Shown: positions 8,796-17,008, numbered from the stretch's first letter. The stretch: DNA of 64,000 bases from Halomonas beimenensis (GCF_002549795.1 NZ_CP021435.1:2542001-2606000), one strand, 5' to 3'. Numbers and translations are program-made. The notes: generated by a model from the sequence alone, not told the origin.

Positions 8796-9025
8796 ACCTC
8801 TCGTCGCTCAAAGGACTTAGGACGAAGGTAACGAATAAGGGAGCCGCTGTCATTGCTGTATCAGCAGATACGCAACCATGCGTGGTATCAGGAGCAGCCT
8901 CGGGGGATAAGCCGAGTCATAGGGCTGATACGGTATTGAGGGAAGAGCTGTCCAGTAGCGTCTTTTATGGACCCGTGGAAGCCAGGCCCAAAGTATGGGC
9001 TGAAGTATGGTCTGGAGGGATATAG

Positions 9026-9055
9026 AAAAAGAAAAAGCCGCTGAAATCAGCGGCT
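9026..9055 (-). terminator. Terminator of the tRNA-Ser gene
   Basis: A 9-bp stem (AGCCGCTGA/TCAGCGGCT, 2-nt loop) is followed on the minus strand by TTTTTCTTTTTC. It lies 14 bp past the CCA end of tRNA-Ser. Confidence 0.85.
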
Positions 9056-9068
9056 TAATCAGAATTCT

Positions 9069-9156
9069 TGGCGGAGGGGGAGGGATTCGAACCCTCGAAG
9101 CCTTTCGACTTACACACTTTCCAGGCGTGCTCCTTCGACCACTCGGACACCCCTCC
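9069..9156 (-). tRNA. tRNA-Ser (anticodon GGA)
   Basis: The minus strand gives a full class II tRNA: GGAGGGG acceptor, TCCGAGTGG D-arm, anticodon loop CTGGAAA with anticodon GGA, a long variable arm, GTTCGAATC T-loop and an encoded CCA. It is flanked by a promoter (9211-9239) and a terminator (9026-9055). Its 3' end faces the accessory genes at 1-9068, the usual orientation for an integration site. Confidence 0.95.
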
Positions 9157-9210
9157 GCATTGTGGTTCCATCGCTTTGGGCGCGTGGCCTTTCGCTCCAG
9201 AACGGGGCGT

Positions 9211-9239
9211 ATACTATCGGCTTAAGTCCGCGAATGCAA
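9211..9239 (-). promoter_or_regulatory. Sigma-70 promoter of tRNA-Ser
   Basis: On the minus strand TTGCAT and TAGTAT are separated by exactly 17 bp, with a GC-rich discriminator after the -10, as in stringently controlled stable-RNA promoters. It would start transcription about 48 bp upstream of the tRNA. Confidence 0.7.
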
Positions 9240-9286
9240 GCCGGTTTTCGGATTTCTTCCCGATCGGGGCGATGTCCTCCCGCGAC

Positions 9287-9790
9287 TCAGTCGGCGGGCA
9301 GGACCGCATAGTCGCCCCGGGCCTCGAGGCAGAGGGTGTCGCCGCACCACAGGCGCTGAACCAGGGCGATGCGCCCCTTGCCGCGGCGCTCCAGGCGCTC
9401 GGCGAGTCGCTCGGGGCCATCTTCCGCCTCGGGCGTGCAGACCAGCCGGTAGTCGCCGGTCACCGGCGCCAGGAAGCGCTGGCCGGCCTCGGCCACCACC
9501 ACGTCACGCTCGTAACCGCGGCGACGCAGCCAGAGCGTCGTCCAGCACCAGCCGAGCAGGGTGGTCTGGGCGGCGAGCGCCCCGCCGAAGCCGGTCCCCT
9601 TGTCATTGAGGCTGGGCGAGAGATCGAGGCGCCACTCGAGGTCCCCCCCTTCTCGCCGCATGGAGCGGATGCCCAGGTGCTCGACCATGGGGATCGCCTC
9701 GCCCAGCCAGGCCAGGAAGCTCGCCGGGTCGTCCTCCCCGCCCTCGAGGGGCAGCGGCAGGCGGGGATGGGGAATGCCGGGTTCGCGCAT
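9287..9790 (-). CDS. YiiD C-terminal-type hotdog thioesterase
   Basis: The 167-residue protein fits the YiiD_C/PaaI-like hotdog thioesterase fold. The NDKGTGFGGALAAQTTLLGW stretch (about residues 62-81) is the conserved central helix and substrate-channel region of this family, and the VVAEAGQRFLAPVTGDY strand pair follows. Family members hydrolyse acyl-CoA or acyl-ACP thioesters; the substrate is not readable here. It starts 2 bp after the stop of the nitroreductase gene and is probably translated in the same transcript. Confidence 0.8.
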   Translation of the reverse strand: MREPGIPHPRLPLPLEGGEDDPASFLAWLGEAIPMVEHLGIRSMRREGGDLEWRLDLSPSLNDKGTGFGGALAAQTTLLGWCWTTLWLRRRGYERDVVVAEAGQRFLAPVTGDYRLVCTPEAEDGPERLAERLERRGKGRIALVQRLWCGDTLCLEARGDYAVLPAD

Positions 9791-9792
9791 GT

Positions 9793-10353
9793 TCAGTCCC
9801 AGCGTTCGACGAAATCGGCGACGTCATGCTGCGGCAGCGGGCGATGGCGGCCGCCCAGCTGGCCGAGGTAGAGGAAGGCGACCAGCTCGTCGTCCTCGGC
9901 CAGGCCCAGGCCCTTGCGGACCGTGGGATCGAAGGCGTACTTGCCGGTGCGCCACATGGCGCCGAGTCCCTGGGCGTGGGCGGCCAGCAGGATGCCGTGA
10001 GCGGCGCAGCCGGCGGAGATGACCTGCTCCACCCTAGGCACCTTGGGGTCGTCCGGGGTGACCTTGGCGATCACGGCGATGATCATGGGCGCGCGCTTGG
10101 GCTTCTTGCGGGCGGCCTCGAGCACGGCATCCCCGGCATGCGGATCCTCGCGGAACTCGGCCTCGGCGAACAGCTCGCCGAGACGGTCGAGCCCCTCGCC
10201 GGAGAACTCGATGAACCGCCAGGGCCGCAGCTCCTTGTGATCCGGGGCGCGCAGGGCCGCCTGGTACATCGCCTCGAGCTGTTCCGCGTCGGGCGGCGGG
10301 CCCATCAGCTTGCCCATGGAGCTGCGTTCGTGCAGCAGCGTCATCGCGTCCAT
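9793..10353 (-). CDS. ydjA: YdjA-type nitroreductase
   Basis: The 186-residue protein fits the small YdjA group of FMN-dependent NAD(P)H nitroreductases. Features are the N-terminal RSS motif (residues 10-12), APDHKELRPWRF (about 36-47) for FMN phosphate and isoalloxazine contacts, GLGAMWRTG (about 129-137) and the C-terminal FLYLGQ. The physiological substrate of YdjA is uncertain. Length matches the family (about 183). Three minus-strand genes with tight spacing follow each other here, this one leading the thioesterase. Confidence 0.88.
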   Translation of the reverse strand: MDAMTLLHERSSMGKLMGPPPDAEQLEAMYQAALRAPDHKELRPWRFIEFSGEGLDRLGELFAEAEFREDPHAGDAVLEAARKKPKRAPMIIAVIAKVTPDDPKVPRVEQVISAGCAAHGILLAAHAQGLGAMWRTGKYAFDPTVRKGLGLAEDDELVAFLYLGQLGGRHRPLPQHDVADFVERWD

Positions 10354-10414
10354 AAGGGTCTCCTTGCCTGGATCCGAACGAGAAGGGTTCTCGGCACTCT
10401 ATCAAGTCGCCGGG

Positions 10415-11251
10415 TCACTGTCGCGCCAGGCGCAGCGCCGACGGCGGCCGTTCCCCGGGGGTGGCGCGCCAGGGGCTGATGTCGAGCCCGCCGCGGCGCA
10501 CGTAGCGGGCCAGCACCAGCAGGCGTTCGGGCCGGGCCCGGGTCATCAGGTCCATGAAGATATGCTCGACGCAGTGCTCGTGGAAGTCCTGGTGCTGGCG
10601 GTAGCCGATCAGGTAACGCAGCAGCCCCTCGCGGTCGAGGCGCGGGCCCCGATAGCGGATCAGCATACTGCCCCAGTCGGGCTGACCGGTGACCGGGCAG
10701 TTCGACTTGAGCAGGTGGGAGTGCAGCGTCTCCTCGACGATCTCCTCGCCCACCCGCAGGTGCTCGGCACTGGGGGTGTAGTCGCTCACCTCGATCTCGA
10801 GCTCGTCGAGGCACTCCCCCGGCAGCCGACGCGGCGCGAGCACCTCGTCGTCCACGCCGAACAGCTCCACGCCCACGGGCGACCCGGCGGCCTCGGCCAG
10901 GTCGCGCTCCAGGGTCGCCACCACCGCTTCGCGGTTGGCGAAGCGGGTCTGGTTGAAGCCGTTGAGATAGAGCTTCCACGACTTGGACTCGATCAGCCGG
11001 GGGGAGTCCGCCGGCAGCCGGAAGCGGGCCACGGCGACAACCGGCTTGCCCCGGGCGTTGAGCCAGGACACCTCGAAGGCGTGCCATTCGTCCTCGCCGA
11101 CGAAGGGTAGCGCCCCCTCCTCGATGCCCAGCGGGGCCCGGTTGGCGGCACGGACAATCGGGTAGAGCAACCCGGCGTCGTAATGCTCCGGATAGGCGGA
11201 CTCGCGGCCCAGGGGGGCGTGGGCGAGGGTCTCGGGACGATGCGATGACAT
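10415..11251 (-). CDS. queF: NADPH-dependent 7-cyano-7-deazaguanine reductase QueF
   Basis: QueF reduces preQ0 to preQ1 in queuosine biosynthesis. The 278-residue form is the two-domain (YqcD-like, long) type. The N-terminal LGRESAYPEHYDAGLLYPI segment (about residues 13-31), the ESKSWKLYLNGFNQTRF substrate region (about 89-105), the catalytic cysteine in SNCPVTGQPDWG (about 184-195) and FHEHCVEHIF (about 219-228) are all typical. It begins 3 bp after the ABC permease stop, so it shares the yadGH transcript, although no functional link between the two is known. Confidence 0.95.
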   Translation of the reverse strand: MSSHRPETLAHAPLGRESAYPEHYDAGLLYPIVRAANRAPLGIEEGALPFVGEDEWHAFEVSWLNARGKPVVAVARFRLPADSPRLIESKSWKLYLNGFNQTRFANREAVVATLERDLAEAAGSPVGVELFGVDDEVLAPRRLPGECLDELEIEVSDYTPSAEHLRVGEEIVEETLHSHLLKSNCPVTGQPDWGSMLIRYRGPRLDREGLLRYLIGYRQHQDFHEHCVEHIFMDLMTRARPERLLVLARYVRRGGLDISPWRATPGERPPSALRLARQ

Positions 11252-11254
11252 GGC

Positions 11255-12028
11255 TTAGCTCCTGATGCCCTTGCCGTTCTCGAGCATCCACAGGGCGATG
11301 CTGAAGAGTACCACGATGAACCCAAGGATGGCGGCCAACGCCCAGCCCACCGGGATGTCGGAGACGCCCAGGAAGCCGTAGCGGAAGACGTTGACCATGT
11401 ACAGGATAGGGTTGAGCATCGAGGCGCCCTGCCAGAAGGCCGGCAGCAGCGAGATCGAGTAGAAGACCCCACCCAGGTAGGTCAGCGGCGTGAGCACGAA
11501 GGTCGGCACGATGGAGATGTCGTCGAACTTCTTGCCCAGCAGGGCGTTGATGAAGCCGCCGATGGCGAACAGCGCCGAGGTCAGGATGACCACCCCGAGG
11601 GTGAGCAGCGGATGCGCCACCTCGAGCCGGGTGAAGAACAACGAGACGAGGGTCACGATCACGCCGACCCCGAGCCCGCGGGCCATGCCCCCCAGGATGA
11701 AGCCAGCTAGGATCACCCAGTTGGGCATCGGCGAGACCATCATCTCCTCGATGCTGCGCTGGAACTTGTTGGAGAAGAACGAGGACGCCACGTTGGAGTA
11801 GCTGTTGGTGATCACCGACATCATGATCAGCCCGGGGACGATGAAGTCCATGTAGCTGTAGCCGTCCATCTGGCCGATGCGCGAGCCGATCAGGTTGCCG
11901 AAGATGATGAAGTACATCGTCATGGTGATCGACGGCGGCAGCAGGGTCTGGGGCCAGATCCGCGTGAAGCGCTTGATCTCCTTGACCACGAGGGTCCACA
12001 GGGCGATGGCGATCTGCTGCGGATTCAT
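11255..12028 (-). CDS. yadH: ABC-2 type transporter permease (YadH-like)
   Basis: The 257-residue membrane protein fits the ABC-2 permease family of the YadH type. It has about six hydrophobic segments, with IYFIIFGNLIG-like helix near residues 37-48 and the conserved LTPLTYLGGVFYSI segment near 180-193. It partners the ATPase encoded immediately upstream; the start codon overlaps that gene's stop by 4 bp (ATGA), indicating translational coupling. The exported substrate is unknown. Confidence 0.92.
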   Translation of the reverse strand: MNPQQIAIALWTLVVKEIKRFTRIWPQTLLPPSITMTMYFIIFGNLIGSRIGQMDGYSYMDFIVPGLIMMSVITNSYSNVASSFFSNKFQRSIEEMMVSPMPNWVILAGFILGGMARGLGVGVIVTLVSLFFTRLEVAHPLLTLGVVILTSALFAIGGFINALLGKKFDDISIVPTFVLTPLTYLGGVFYSISLLPAFWQGASMLNPILYMVNVFRYGFLGVSDIPVGWALAAILGFIVVLFSIALWMLENGKGIRS

Positions 12029-12966
12029 GCACGAACCTCCGTGTTCTGGCCGCCTTCTACCATGGAAACGAACATCTCCTCCAGCCGGTTGGCACGATTG
12101 CGCATCGACATCACCTCGATGCCCTGCTCCCCCAGGGCCTCGAAGACGGCGTTGAGCCGCTGCCCGCGATGCACCATGACCGACAGCTGGGCATCGTCCA
12201 CCTTCTTCACCTGGAAGCCCTCGACACGGGGCGCACTCTCCACGGGGTGCGCCAGGTCCAGCAGGAAGGTCTCGGTGTCCAGCTCGGCGAGCAGCTCACG
12301 CACGCTGGTGTTCCGGATGATCTCGCCGTGGTTGATGATGCCCACGTGGCGGCACAGGCTCTCCGCCTCTTCCAGGTAGTGGGTGGTCAGGATGATGGTG
12401 GTGCCCTCCTCCTCGTTGATGCGGCGCATGTAGTCCCACATGCTGCGGCGCAGCTCGATGTCCACCCCGGCGGTGGGCTCGTCGAGGATCAGCAGTTTCG
12501 GTCGGTGGATCAGGGCCCGGGCGATCATCAGCCGGCGCTTCATGCCGCCGGACAGCATCCTGGCACTGCCGTCGCGCTTGTCCCACAACCCCAGGTCGCG
12601 CAGCAGCTGCTCGGCGCGGGGCAGCGCCTCGCGGCGTGACATGCCGTAGTAGCCCGCCTGGGCCATGACGATGTCGAGGACCTTCTCGAACTGATTGAAG
12701 TTGAACTCCTGGGGCACCACGCCGAGATGGTACTTGGCCCGGGCGAAATCGGTGTCGATATCGATGCCGAAGATCGAGACCTTGCCGGCGGTCTTCTGCA
12801 CCAGGGAGCAGACCACCCCCAGGGTGGTGGATTTCCCCGCCCCATTGGGCCCCAGCAGGGCGAAGAAGTCCCCCTGGGGAACGTCGAGGTCGATGCCCTT
12901 GAGGGCGTGGAAGCCATTGCCGTAGACCTTGGTCAGGCCACGAATGGACAGCGCCGGTTCGGCCAT
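12025..12966 (-). CDS. yadG: ABC transporter ATP-binding protein (YadG-like)
   Basis: The 313-residue ATPase has Walker A GPNGAGKST (about residues 38-46), signature MLSGGMKRR (about 137-145), and Walker B LLILDEPTAG with the D-loop, then the switch histidine in TTHYLEE. A roughly 80-residue C-terminal domain typical of drug/export ATPases follows. The start is placed at the ATG at 12966 (MAEPALSIRG) because it precedes the first nucleotide-binding strand and has an AGGAT upstream; the longer frame lacks support. It forms an exporter with the overlapping yadH. Confidence 0.92.
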   Translation of the reverse strand: MAEPALSIRGLTKVYGNGFHALKGIDLDVPQGDFFALLGPNGAGKSTTLGVVCSLVQKTAGKVSIFGIDIDTDFARAKYHLGVVPQEFNFNQFEKVLDIVMAQAGYYGMSRREALPRAEQLLRDLGLWDKRDGSARMLSGGMKRRLMIARALIHRPKLLILDEPTAGVDIELRRSMWDYMRRINEEEGTTIILTTHYLEEAESLCRHVGIINHGEIIRNTSVRELLAELDTETFLLDLAHPVESAPRVEGFQVKKVDDAQLSVMVHRGQRLNAVFEALGEQGIEVMSMRNRANRLEEMFVSMVEGGQNTEVRA

Positions 12967-13169
12967 GTGCGATCCTGTGCAAAGGGGTGAATGTCGTCGA
13001 AGCCCCACTATATGGGGGCGGAGCGTCATCGCTTCAAGTTCGGGTGCTGCCGCAGGGAGTCGCCACTGCCGCCCGGGCGGAAGGCAGGAGTCGTGTCGGC
13101 TTGGGCCATCGCGCTCTGAAGAGCGCTCCCACGCGGGCTCCTCCCCCTATGGAGAAGTATCAGGATGAT

Positions 13170-13263
13170 AGCGGGAAATGGATCGACGGGCGGCCTTCCG
13201 CTGGGCCGGCGTTCCGGCTCGCGGCCCGAGCCTTGGCCTGCTCGAAAAGGCTCACAGATTGAA
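13170..13263 (-). repeat. Diverged copy of the tRNA-Gly-linked spacer repeat
   Basis: The stretch before tRNA-Gly copy 1 resembles the repeats at 13462-13644: it shares CCGGCGTnCCGGCTCGCG and a CCTTGGCC segment in the same order before TGGAGCGGG. It is more diverged than the other copies. The 297-bp space between yadG and the tRNA holds nothing else that I recognise. Confidence 0.4.
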
Positions 13264-13338
13264 TGGAGCGGGAAACGAGATTCGAACTCGCGACCCTCGC
13301 CTTGGCAAGGCGATGCTCTACCACTGAGCTATTCCCGC
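13264..13338 (-). tRNA. tRNA-Gly (anticodon GCC), copy 1
   Basis: A complete minus-strand tRNA: GCGGGAA acceptor, GCTCAGTGGTAGAGC D-arm, anticodon loop TTGCCAA (GCC), GTTCGAATC T-loop and an encoded CCA. It is the last gene of the six-tRNA array. Confidence 0.95.
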
Positions 13339-13364
13339 TCGACAGGAGGGAGGACGATGCGAAG

Positions 13365-13440
13365 TGGCGTCCCATAGGGGGTTCGAACCCCTGTTACCGC
13401 CGTGAAAGGGCGGTGTCCTAGGCCACTAGACGAATGGGAC
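13365..13440 (-). tRNA. tRNA-Glu (anticodon TTC), copy 1
   Basis: Minus-strand tRNA with GTCCCAT acceptor, anticodon loop CTTTCAC (TTC), GTTCGAACC T-loop and an encoded CCA. It differs from copies 2 and 3 by one base in the D-arm (GGCCTAGGAC against GGTCTAGGAC). Confidence 0.95.
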
Positions 13441-13461
13441 GCATCATCACCAAATGGTGAT

Positions 13462-13552
13462 TGGAGCGGGAAACGAGATTCGATCGGACCGGCGTACCGG
13501 CTCACGACCCTCGCAGGCCCTTGGCTCCTAACCAGCCTACCCAAAGGAAGGT
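13462..13552 (-). pseudogene. Interrupted tRNA-Gly remnant, unit 1
   Basis: The unit keeps the exact 22-nt 3' end of tRNA-Gly, including CCA and the T-loop up to TCGA. A 17-bp segment with CCGGTACGCCGG then breaks the T-arm, before the familiar GAGGGTCG[T/C]GAG; a second 5-bp insertion lies in the anticodon arm. The D-arm and 5' acceptor are missing. It cannot fold as a tRNA. Confidence 0.65.
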
Positions 13553-13644
13553 TGGAGCGGGAAACGAGATTCGATCGGACCGGCGTACCGGCTCGCGACC
13601 CTCGCAGGCCCTTGGCCTCCTAACCAGCCTACCCAAAGGAAGGT
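13553..13644 (-). pseudogene. Interrupted tRNA-Gly remnant, unit 2
   Basis: Nearly identical to unit 1 and directly adjacent to it (tandem), differing by one substitution and one inserted base. It abuts the CCA end of functional tRNA-Gly copy 2. Confidence 0.65.
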
Positions 13645-13719
13645 TGGAGCGGGAAACGAGATTCGAACTCGCGACCCTCGCCTTGGCAAGGCGATGCTCT
13701 ACCACTGAGCTATTCCCGC
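13645..13719 (-). tRNA. tRNA-Gly (anticodon GCC), copy 2
   Basis: Identical in the mature sequence to copy 1, with an encoded CCA. It lies between tRNA-Glu copy 2 and two interrupted remnants. Confidence 0.95.
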
Positions 13720-13746
13720 AGGTCTCGCATTGTCGAACACCGGAAG

Positions 13747-13822
13747 TGGCGTCCCATAGGGGGTTCGAACCCCTGTTACCGCCGTGAAAGGGCGGTGTCC
13801 TAGACCACTAGACGAATGGGAC
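13747..13822 (-). tRNA. tRNA-Glu (anticodon TTC), copy 2
   Basis: Complete minus-strand tRNA-Glu with TTC anticodon and encoded CCA; same as copy 3. Confidence 0.95.
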
Positions 13823-13843
13823 GCATCATCACCAGATGGTGAT

Positions 13844-13932
13844 TGGAGCGGGAAACGAGATTCGATCGGACCGGCGTACCGGCTCGCGACCCTCGCAGGC
13901 CCTACTCGTACCCAACCTACCCGAAGGAAGAT
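13844..13932 (-). pseudogene. Interrupted tRNA-Gly remnant, unit 3
   Basis: Third copy of the interrupted remnant with the same 17-bp T-arm insertion; its distal part (CTACTCGTACCCAACC) diverges from units 1 and 2. Like unit 1 it follows a short hairpin ATCACC/GGTGAT upstream. Confidence 0.65.
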
Positions 13933-14007
13933 TGGAGCGGGAAACGAGATTCGAACTCGCGACCCTCGCCTTGGCAAGGCGATGCTCTACCACTGAGCTA
14001 TTCCCGC
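13933..14007 (-). tRNA. tRNA-Gly (anticodon GCC), copy 3
   Basis: Complete minus-strand tRNA-Gly with GCC anticodon and encoded CCA; mature sequence as copies 1 and 2. Confidence 0.95.
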
Positions 14008-14032
14008 ATCTCCGGCATCTCGTCGAGAGGAG

Positions 14033-14108
14033 TGGCGTCCCATAGGGGGTTCGAACCCCTGTTACCGCCGTGAAAGGGCGGTGTCCTAGACCACTAGACG
14101 AATGGGAC
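14033..14108 (-). tRNA. tRNA-Glu (anticodon TTC), copy 3
   Basis: Complete minus-strand tRNA-Glu with TTC anticodon and encoded CCA. It is the first gene of the array, next to the promoter at 14139-14167. Confidence 0.95.
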
Positions 14109-14138
14109 GCTGCGTCTCGCCTCGTCGAGATGGCGCGT

Positions 14139-14167
14139 ATATTACTCAGGGACTTGGGAGGTGTCAA
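14139..14167 (-). promoter_or_regulatory. Strong sigma-70 promoter of the tRNA array
   Basis: On the minus strand a consensus TTGACA and TAATAT are spaced 17 bp apart, followed by a GC-rich discriminator (ACGCGCC) that suggests stringent control. Transcription would begin about 25 bp before tRNA-Glu copy 3 and read through all six tRNAs. Confidence 0.85.
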
Positions 14168-14281
14168 GCCGCTTCCGTCACCGTGCCTGCGAGACCACAG
14201 CGTTGGTGAACCGACTGGAAAAATCGCATCCCCCGGATGTCACAATGAGGAGCAGGCGCCATCGTGACGAGGAGGAAGGCC

Positions 14282-14683
14282 ATGCGAAAGAAGATCGAGA
14301 AGAGCGATGCCGAATGGCGTGCACAGCTCACGCCGGAACAGTTTCACGTGACCCGCGAGAAAGGTACCGAACGCCCCTTCTCCGGGGACTACCGGGTCAC
14401 CGACGAGCACGGCATCTACCACTGCGTGTGCTGCCACGCACCGCTTTTCGAGAACGAGCACAAGTTCGATGCCGGCTGCGGCTGGCCGAGCTTCGACCGG
14501 CCGCTGGCCTCCGGCTGCGTGGAACAGCAGCCCGACAGCAGCCATGGCATGGAACGCACCGAAGTCATCTGCGCCCGCTGCAACGCGCACCTGGGCCACG
14601 TCTTCCCCGACGGCCCACCGGAAACCACCGGCCAGCGCTACTGCATCAACTCGGTGGCCCTGGACTTCCATCCCGGCGAATAG
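14282..14683 (+). CDS. msrB: Peptide-methionine (R)-S-oxide reductase MsrB
   Basis: MsrB reduces methionine-R-sulfoxide in proteins. The 133-residue protein has two zinc-binding CxxC pairs (CVCC near residue 40 and CARC near 97), [10 protein letters not shown] (about 65-74) and the catalytic cysteine in RYCINS near the C-terminus. AGGAGG at 14270-14275 selects the ATG at 14282 over the GTG at 14264. It is cytoplasmic: no signal peptide. A hairpin follows, separating it from the GTPase gene. Confidence 0.95.
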   Translation: MRKKIEKSDAEWRAQLTPEQFHVTREKGTERPFSGDYRVTDEHGIYHCVCCHAPLFENEHKFDAGCGWPSFDRPLASGCVEQQPDSSHGMERTEVICARCNAHLGHVFPDGPPETTGQRYCINSVALDFHPGE

Positions 14684-14703
14684 GCGCCTCCCCCGCCCTT
14701 GGA

Positions 14704-14736
14704 CGGCCGACCATCTGCTATGATGGTCGGCCGTTT
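14704..14736 (+). terminator. Terminator after msrB
   Basis: An 11-bp stem (CGGCCGACCAT/ATGGTCGGCCG) with an 8-nt loop and a short T run lies between msrB and the rbgA-like gene. Confidence 0.7.
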
Positions 14737-14760
14737 CGTATGGCAAGCAGGAGAGGCTCG

Positions 14761-15720
14761 ATGCTCGGCTGGTACCCGGGACACATGAACAAGGCGCGCC
14801 GCCAGATCCTCGAGGCGCTGCCGGAGATCGACGTGGTGATCGAGGTCCTCGACGCCCGTCTGCCCTACTCCAGCGCCAACCCCATGCTGGCGAAGCTGAC
14901 GCGCCACAAGCCGGTGCTCAAGATCCTCTCCCGGGCCGACCTGGCCGACCCGGCGCGCACCAAGGAGTGGACCGCCCACTTCGACGCCAAGGCCGACACC
15001 CGGGCCCTGCCCGTGACCACGACCAACGCCCGGGAGCTCAAGCGCATCCCCAAGCTGTGCCACGAGCTGGCCGGCCAGGTCCGGGCCGACCGCGACGTGC
15101 GCGTCATGGTGATGGGCATCCCCAACGTGGGCAAGTCGACCCTGATCAACGGCCTGGCCGGGCGTACCATCGCCAAGACCGGCAACGAGCCGGCGGTCAC
15201 CAAGCGCCAGCAGAAGGTTCGCATCGCCGGCCAGGTCGCGCTGATCGACACGCCTGGGGTGCTGTGGCCGAAGATCGAGGACCAGGCCAGCGCCTACCGG
15301 CTGGCCGCCAGCGGCGCCATCCGCGACACCGCCATCGATTACGTCGACGTGGCCGTGGTCACCGCCGCCGAACTGGCACGCCGCTACCCGGAGGCGCTCG
15401 CCGCCCGCTACAAGCTCAAGGAGCTGCCCGCCTACCAAGCCAATCCCGCGGCCGACCGGGTCGACGCCGACGGCGATGCCCGGCCGGACCTGCTGGCCCT
15501 GGCCGGCTTCGACGGCCATGCCATCCTGGCCGCCATCGCGGCCAAGCGCGGCGGCCTGCGCCCGGGAGGCGAGGTGGACCTGCATCGCGGCGCCGAGGTA
15601 CTGCTCCACGAGCTGCGCGACGGCAAGCTCGGCCGCCTCACCCTGGAGACGCCGGCCGATATCCCGGTCGAGCCCGAGACCGAGACGACCGGCGAGGACC
15701 AGGACGCCCCGGCCTCCTGA
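14761..15720 (+). CDS. ylqF: Ribosome biogenesis GTPase YlqF/RbgA-like
   Basis: The 319-residue protein is a circularly permuted GTPase of the YlqF/RbgA group. It begins WYPGHMNKARR, keeps a G4-like ILSRADL (about residues 57-63) before G1 GIPNVGKST (about 119-127), then G3 DTPG, and a helical C-terminal RNA-binding domain. RbgA acts in late 50S assembly in Bacillus; the gammaproteobacterial role is less studied. GGAGAGG supports the ATG at 14761. The acidic C-terminal tail (ETTGEDQD) is variable. alaA follows 58 bp downstream. Confidence 0.9.
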   Translation: MLGWYPGHMNKARRQILEALPEIDVVIEVLDARLPYSSANPMLAKLTRHKPVLKILSRADLADPARTKEWTAHFDAKADTRALPVTTTNARELKRIPKLCHELAGQVRADRDVRVMVMGIPNVGKSTLINGLAGRTIAKTGNEPAVTKRQQKVRIAGQVALIDTPGVLWPKIEDQASAYRLAASGAIRDTAIDYVDVAVVTAAELARRYPEALAARYKLKELPAYQANPAADRVDADGDARPDLLALAGFDGHAILAAIAAKRGGLRPGGEVDLHRGAEVLLHELRDGKLGRLTLETPADIPVEPETETTGEDQDAPAS

Positions 15721-15778
15721 CCCGCGACGATGACACCCGCCGCCCCCCGCGGCACCTGGACACCACTGGAACGACCTC

Positions 15779-17008
15779 ATGGATACAGCCCCGCTCAGGA
15801 AATCGCACAAGCTCGACAACGTCTGCTACGACATCCGCGGCCCGGTGCTCGACCACGCCAAGCGCCTGGAAGAGGAAGGCCAGCGCATCCTCAAGCTGAA
15901 TATCGGCAACCCCGCCCCCTTCGGCTTCGAGGCGCCGGAGGAGATCCTCCAGGACGTGATGCGCAACCTCCCCACCGCCCAGGGCTATTGCGATTCCAAG
16001 GGCCTCTACTCGGCCCGCAAGGCGATCATGCAGGAGTGCCAGCGCAAGGGGATTCCCGGGGTCGGCATCGAGGACATCTACATCGGCAACGGCGTCTCCG
16101 AGCTGATCGTCATGGCCATGCAGGCCCTGCTCAACGACGGCGACGAGGTGCTGATCCCGGCGCCGGACTACCCGCTGTGGACCGCCGCCGCCAATCTTTC
16201 CGGCGGGCGCGCCGTGCACTACCGGTGCGACGAGCAGGCCGACTGGGCCCCGGACATGGCCGACATCCGCGAGAAGGTCACCGCCCATACCCGGGCCATC
16301 GTCATCATCAATCCCAACAACCCCACCGGCGCCGTCTATCCGCCGGAGGTGGTCCGCGAGCTGCTCGAGATCGCCCACGAGCACGACCTGGTGGTGTTCT
16401 CCGACGAGATCTACGACAAGATCCTCTACGACGGCACCGAGCACGTAGCCACCGGGGCCCTCGCCGCCGACGACCAGTTGGTGGTGACCATGAACGGGCT
16501 GTCCAAGAGCTACCGCTGCGCCGGCTTTCGCAGCGGTTGGATGACGCTGTCGGGCAATATCGCCAAGCAGCGAGCCGAGGACTTCATCCAGGGCATCACC
16601 ATGCTGGCCTCGATGCGCCTGTGTGCCAACGTCCCCGCCCAGCATGCCATCCAGACGGCGCTCGGCGGCTACCAGTCGATCAACGACCTGATCCTGCCCG
16701 GCGGCCGGCTGCTGGCCCAGCGCAACATCACCTACGACAAGCTCAACGCCATCCCCGGCGTGTCCTGCACCAAGCCCAAGGGGGCACTCTATGCCTTCCC
16801 GCGGCTGGACCCCAAGGTGTTCAACATCCAGGACGACCAGCAGCTGGTACTGGACCTGCTGCTGCAGGAGAAGATCCTGCTGGTGCAGGGTACCGCCTTC
16901 AACTGGCCCGACCCGGACCATGTGCGCATCGTCACCCTCCCCTGGGCCGACCAACTCGAGGACGCCCTGGATCGTTTCGCGCGCTTCCTGTCGCGCTACC
17001 GCCAATAA
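15779..17008 (+). CDS. alaA: Alanine-synthesising aminotransferase AlaA
   Basis: This 409-residue PLP-dependent class I aminotransferase matches AlaA (YfbQ), which makes alanine from pyruvate and glutamate. Seen are LNIGNPAPFGF near residue 40, YPLWTAA, the NPNNPTGAVY motif (about 178-187), the DEIYDK PLP-binding aspartate near 213 and the Schiff-base lysine in GLSKSYRCAGFRSGW (about 239-253). Length matches the E. coli enzyme (405). It is the second gene of the short plus-strand group before htpX. Confidence 0.93.
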   Translation: MDTAPLRKSHKLDNVCYDIRGPVLDHAKRLEEEGQRILKLNIGNPAPFGFEAPEEILQDVMRNLPTAQGYCDSKGLYSARKAIMQECQRKGIPGVGIEDIYIGNGVSELIVMAMQALLNDGDEVLIPAPDYPLWTAAANLSGGRAVHYRCDEQADWAPDMADIREKVTAHTRAIVIINPNNPTGAVYPPEVVRELLEIAHEHDLVVFSDEIYDKILYDGTEHVATGALAADDQLVVTMNGLSKSYRCAGFRSGWMTLSGNIAKQRAEDFIQGITMLASMRLCANVPAQHAIQTALGGYQSINDLILPGGRLLAQRNITYDKLNAIPGVSCTKPKGALYAFPRLDPKVFNIQDDQQLVLDLLLQEKILLVQGTAFNWPDPDHVRIVTLPWADQLEDALDRFARFLSRYRQ

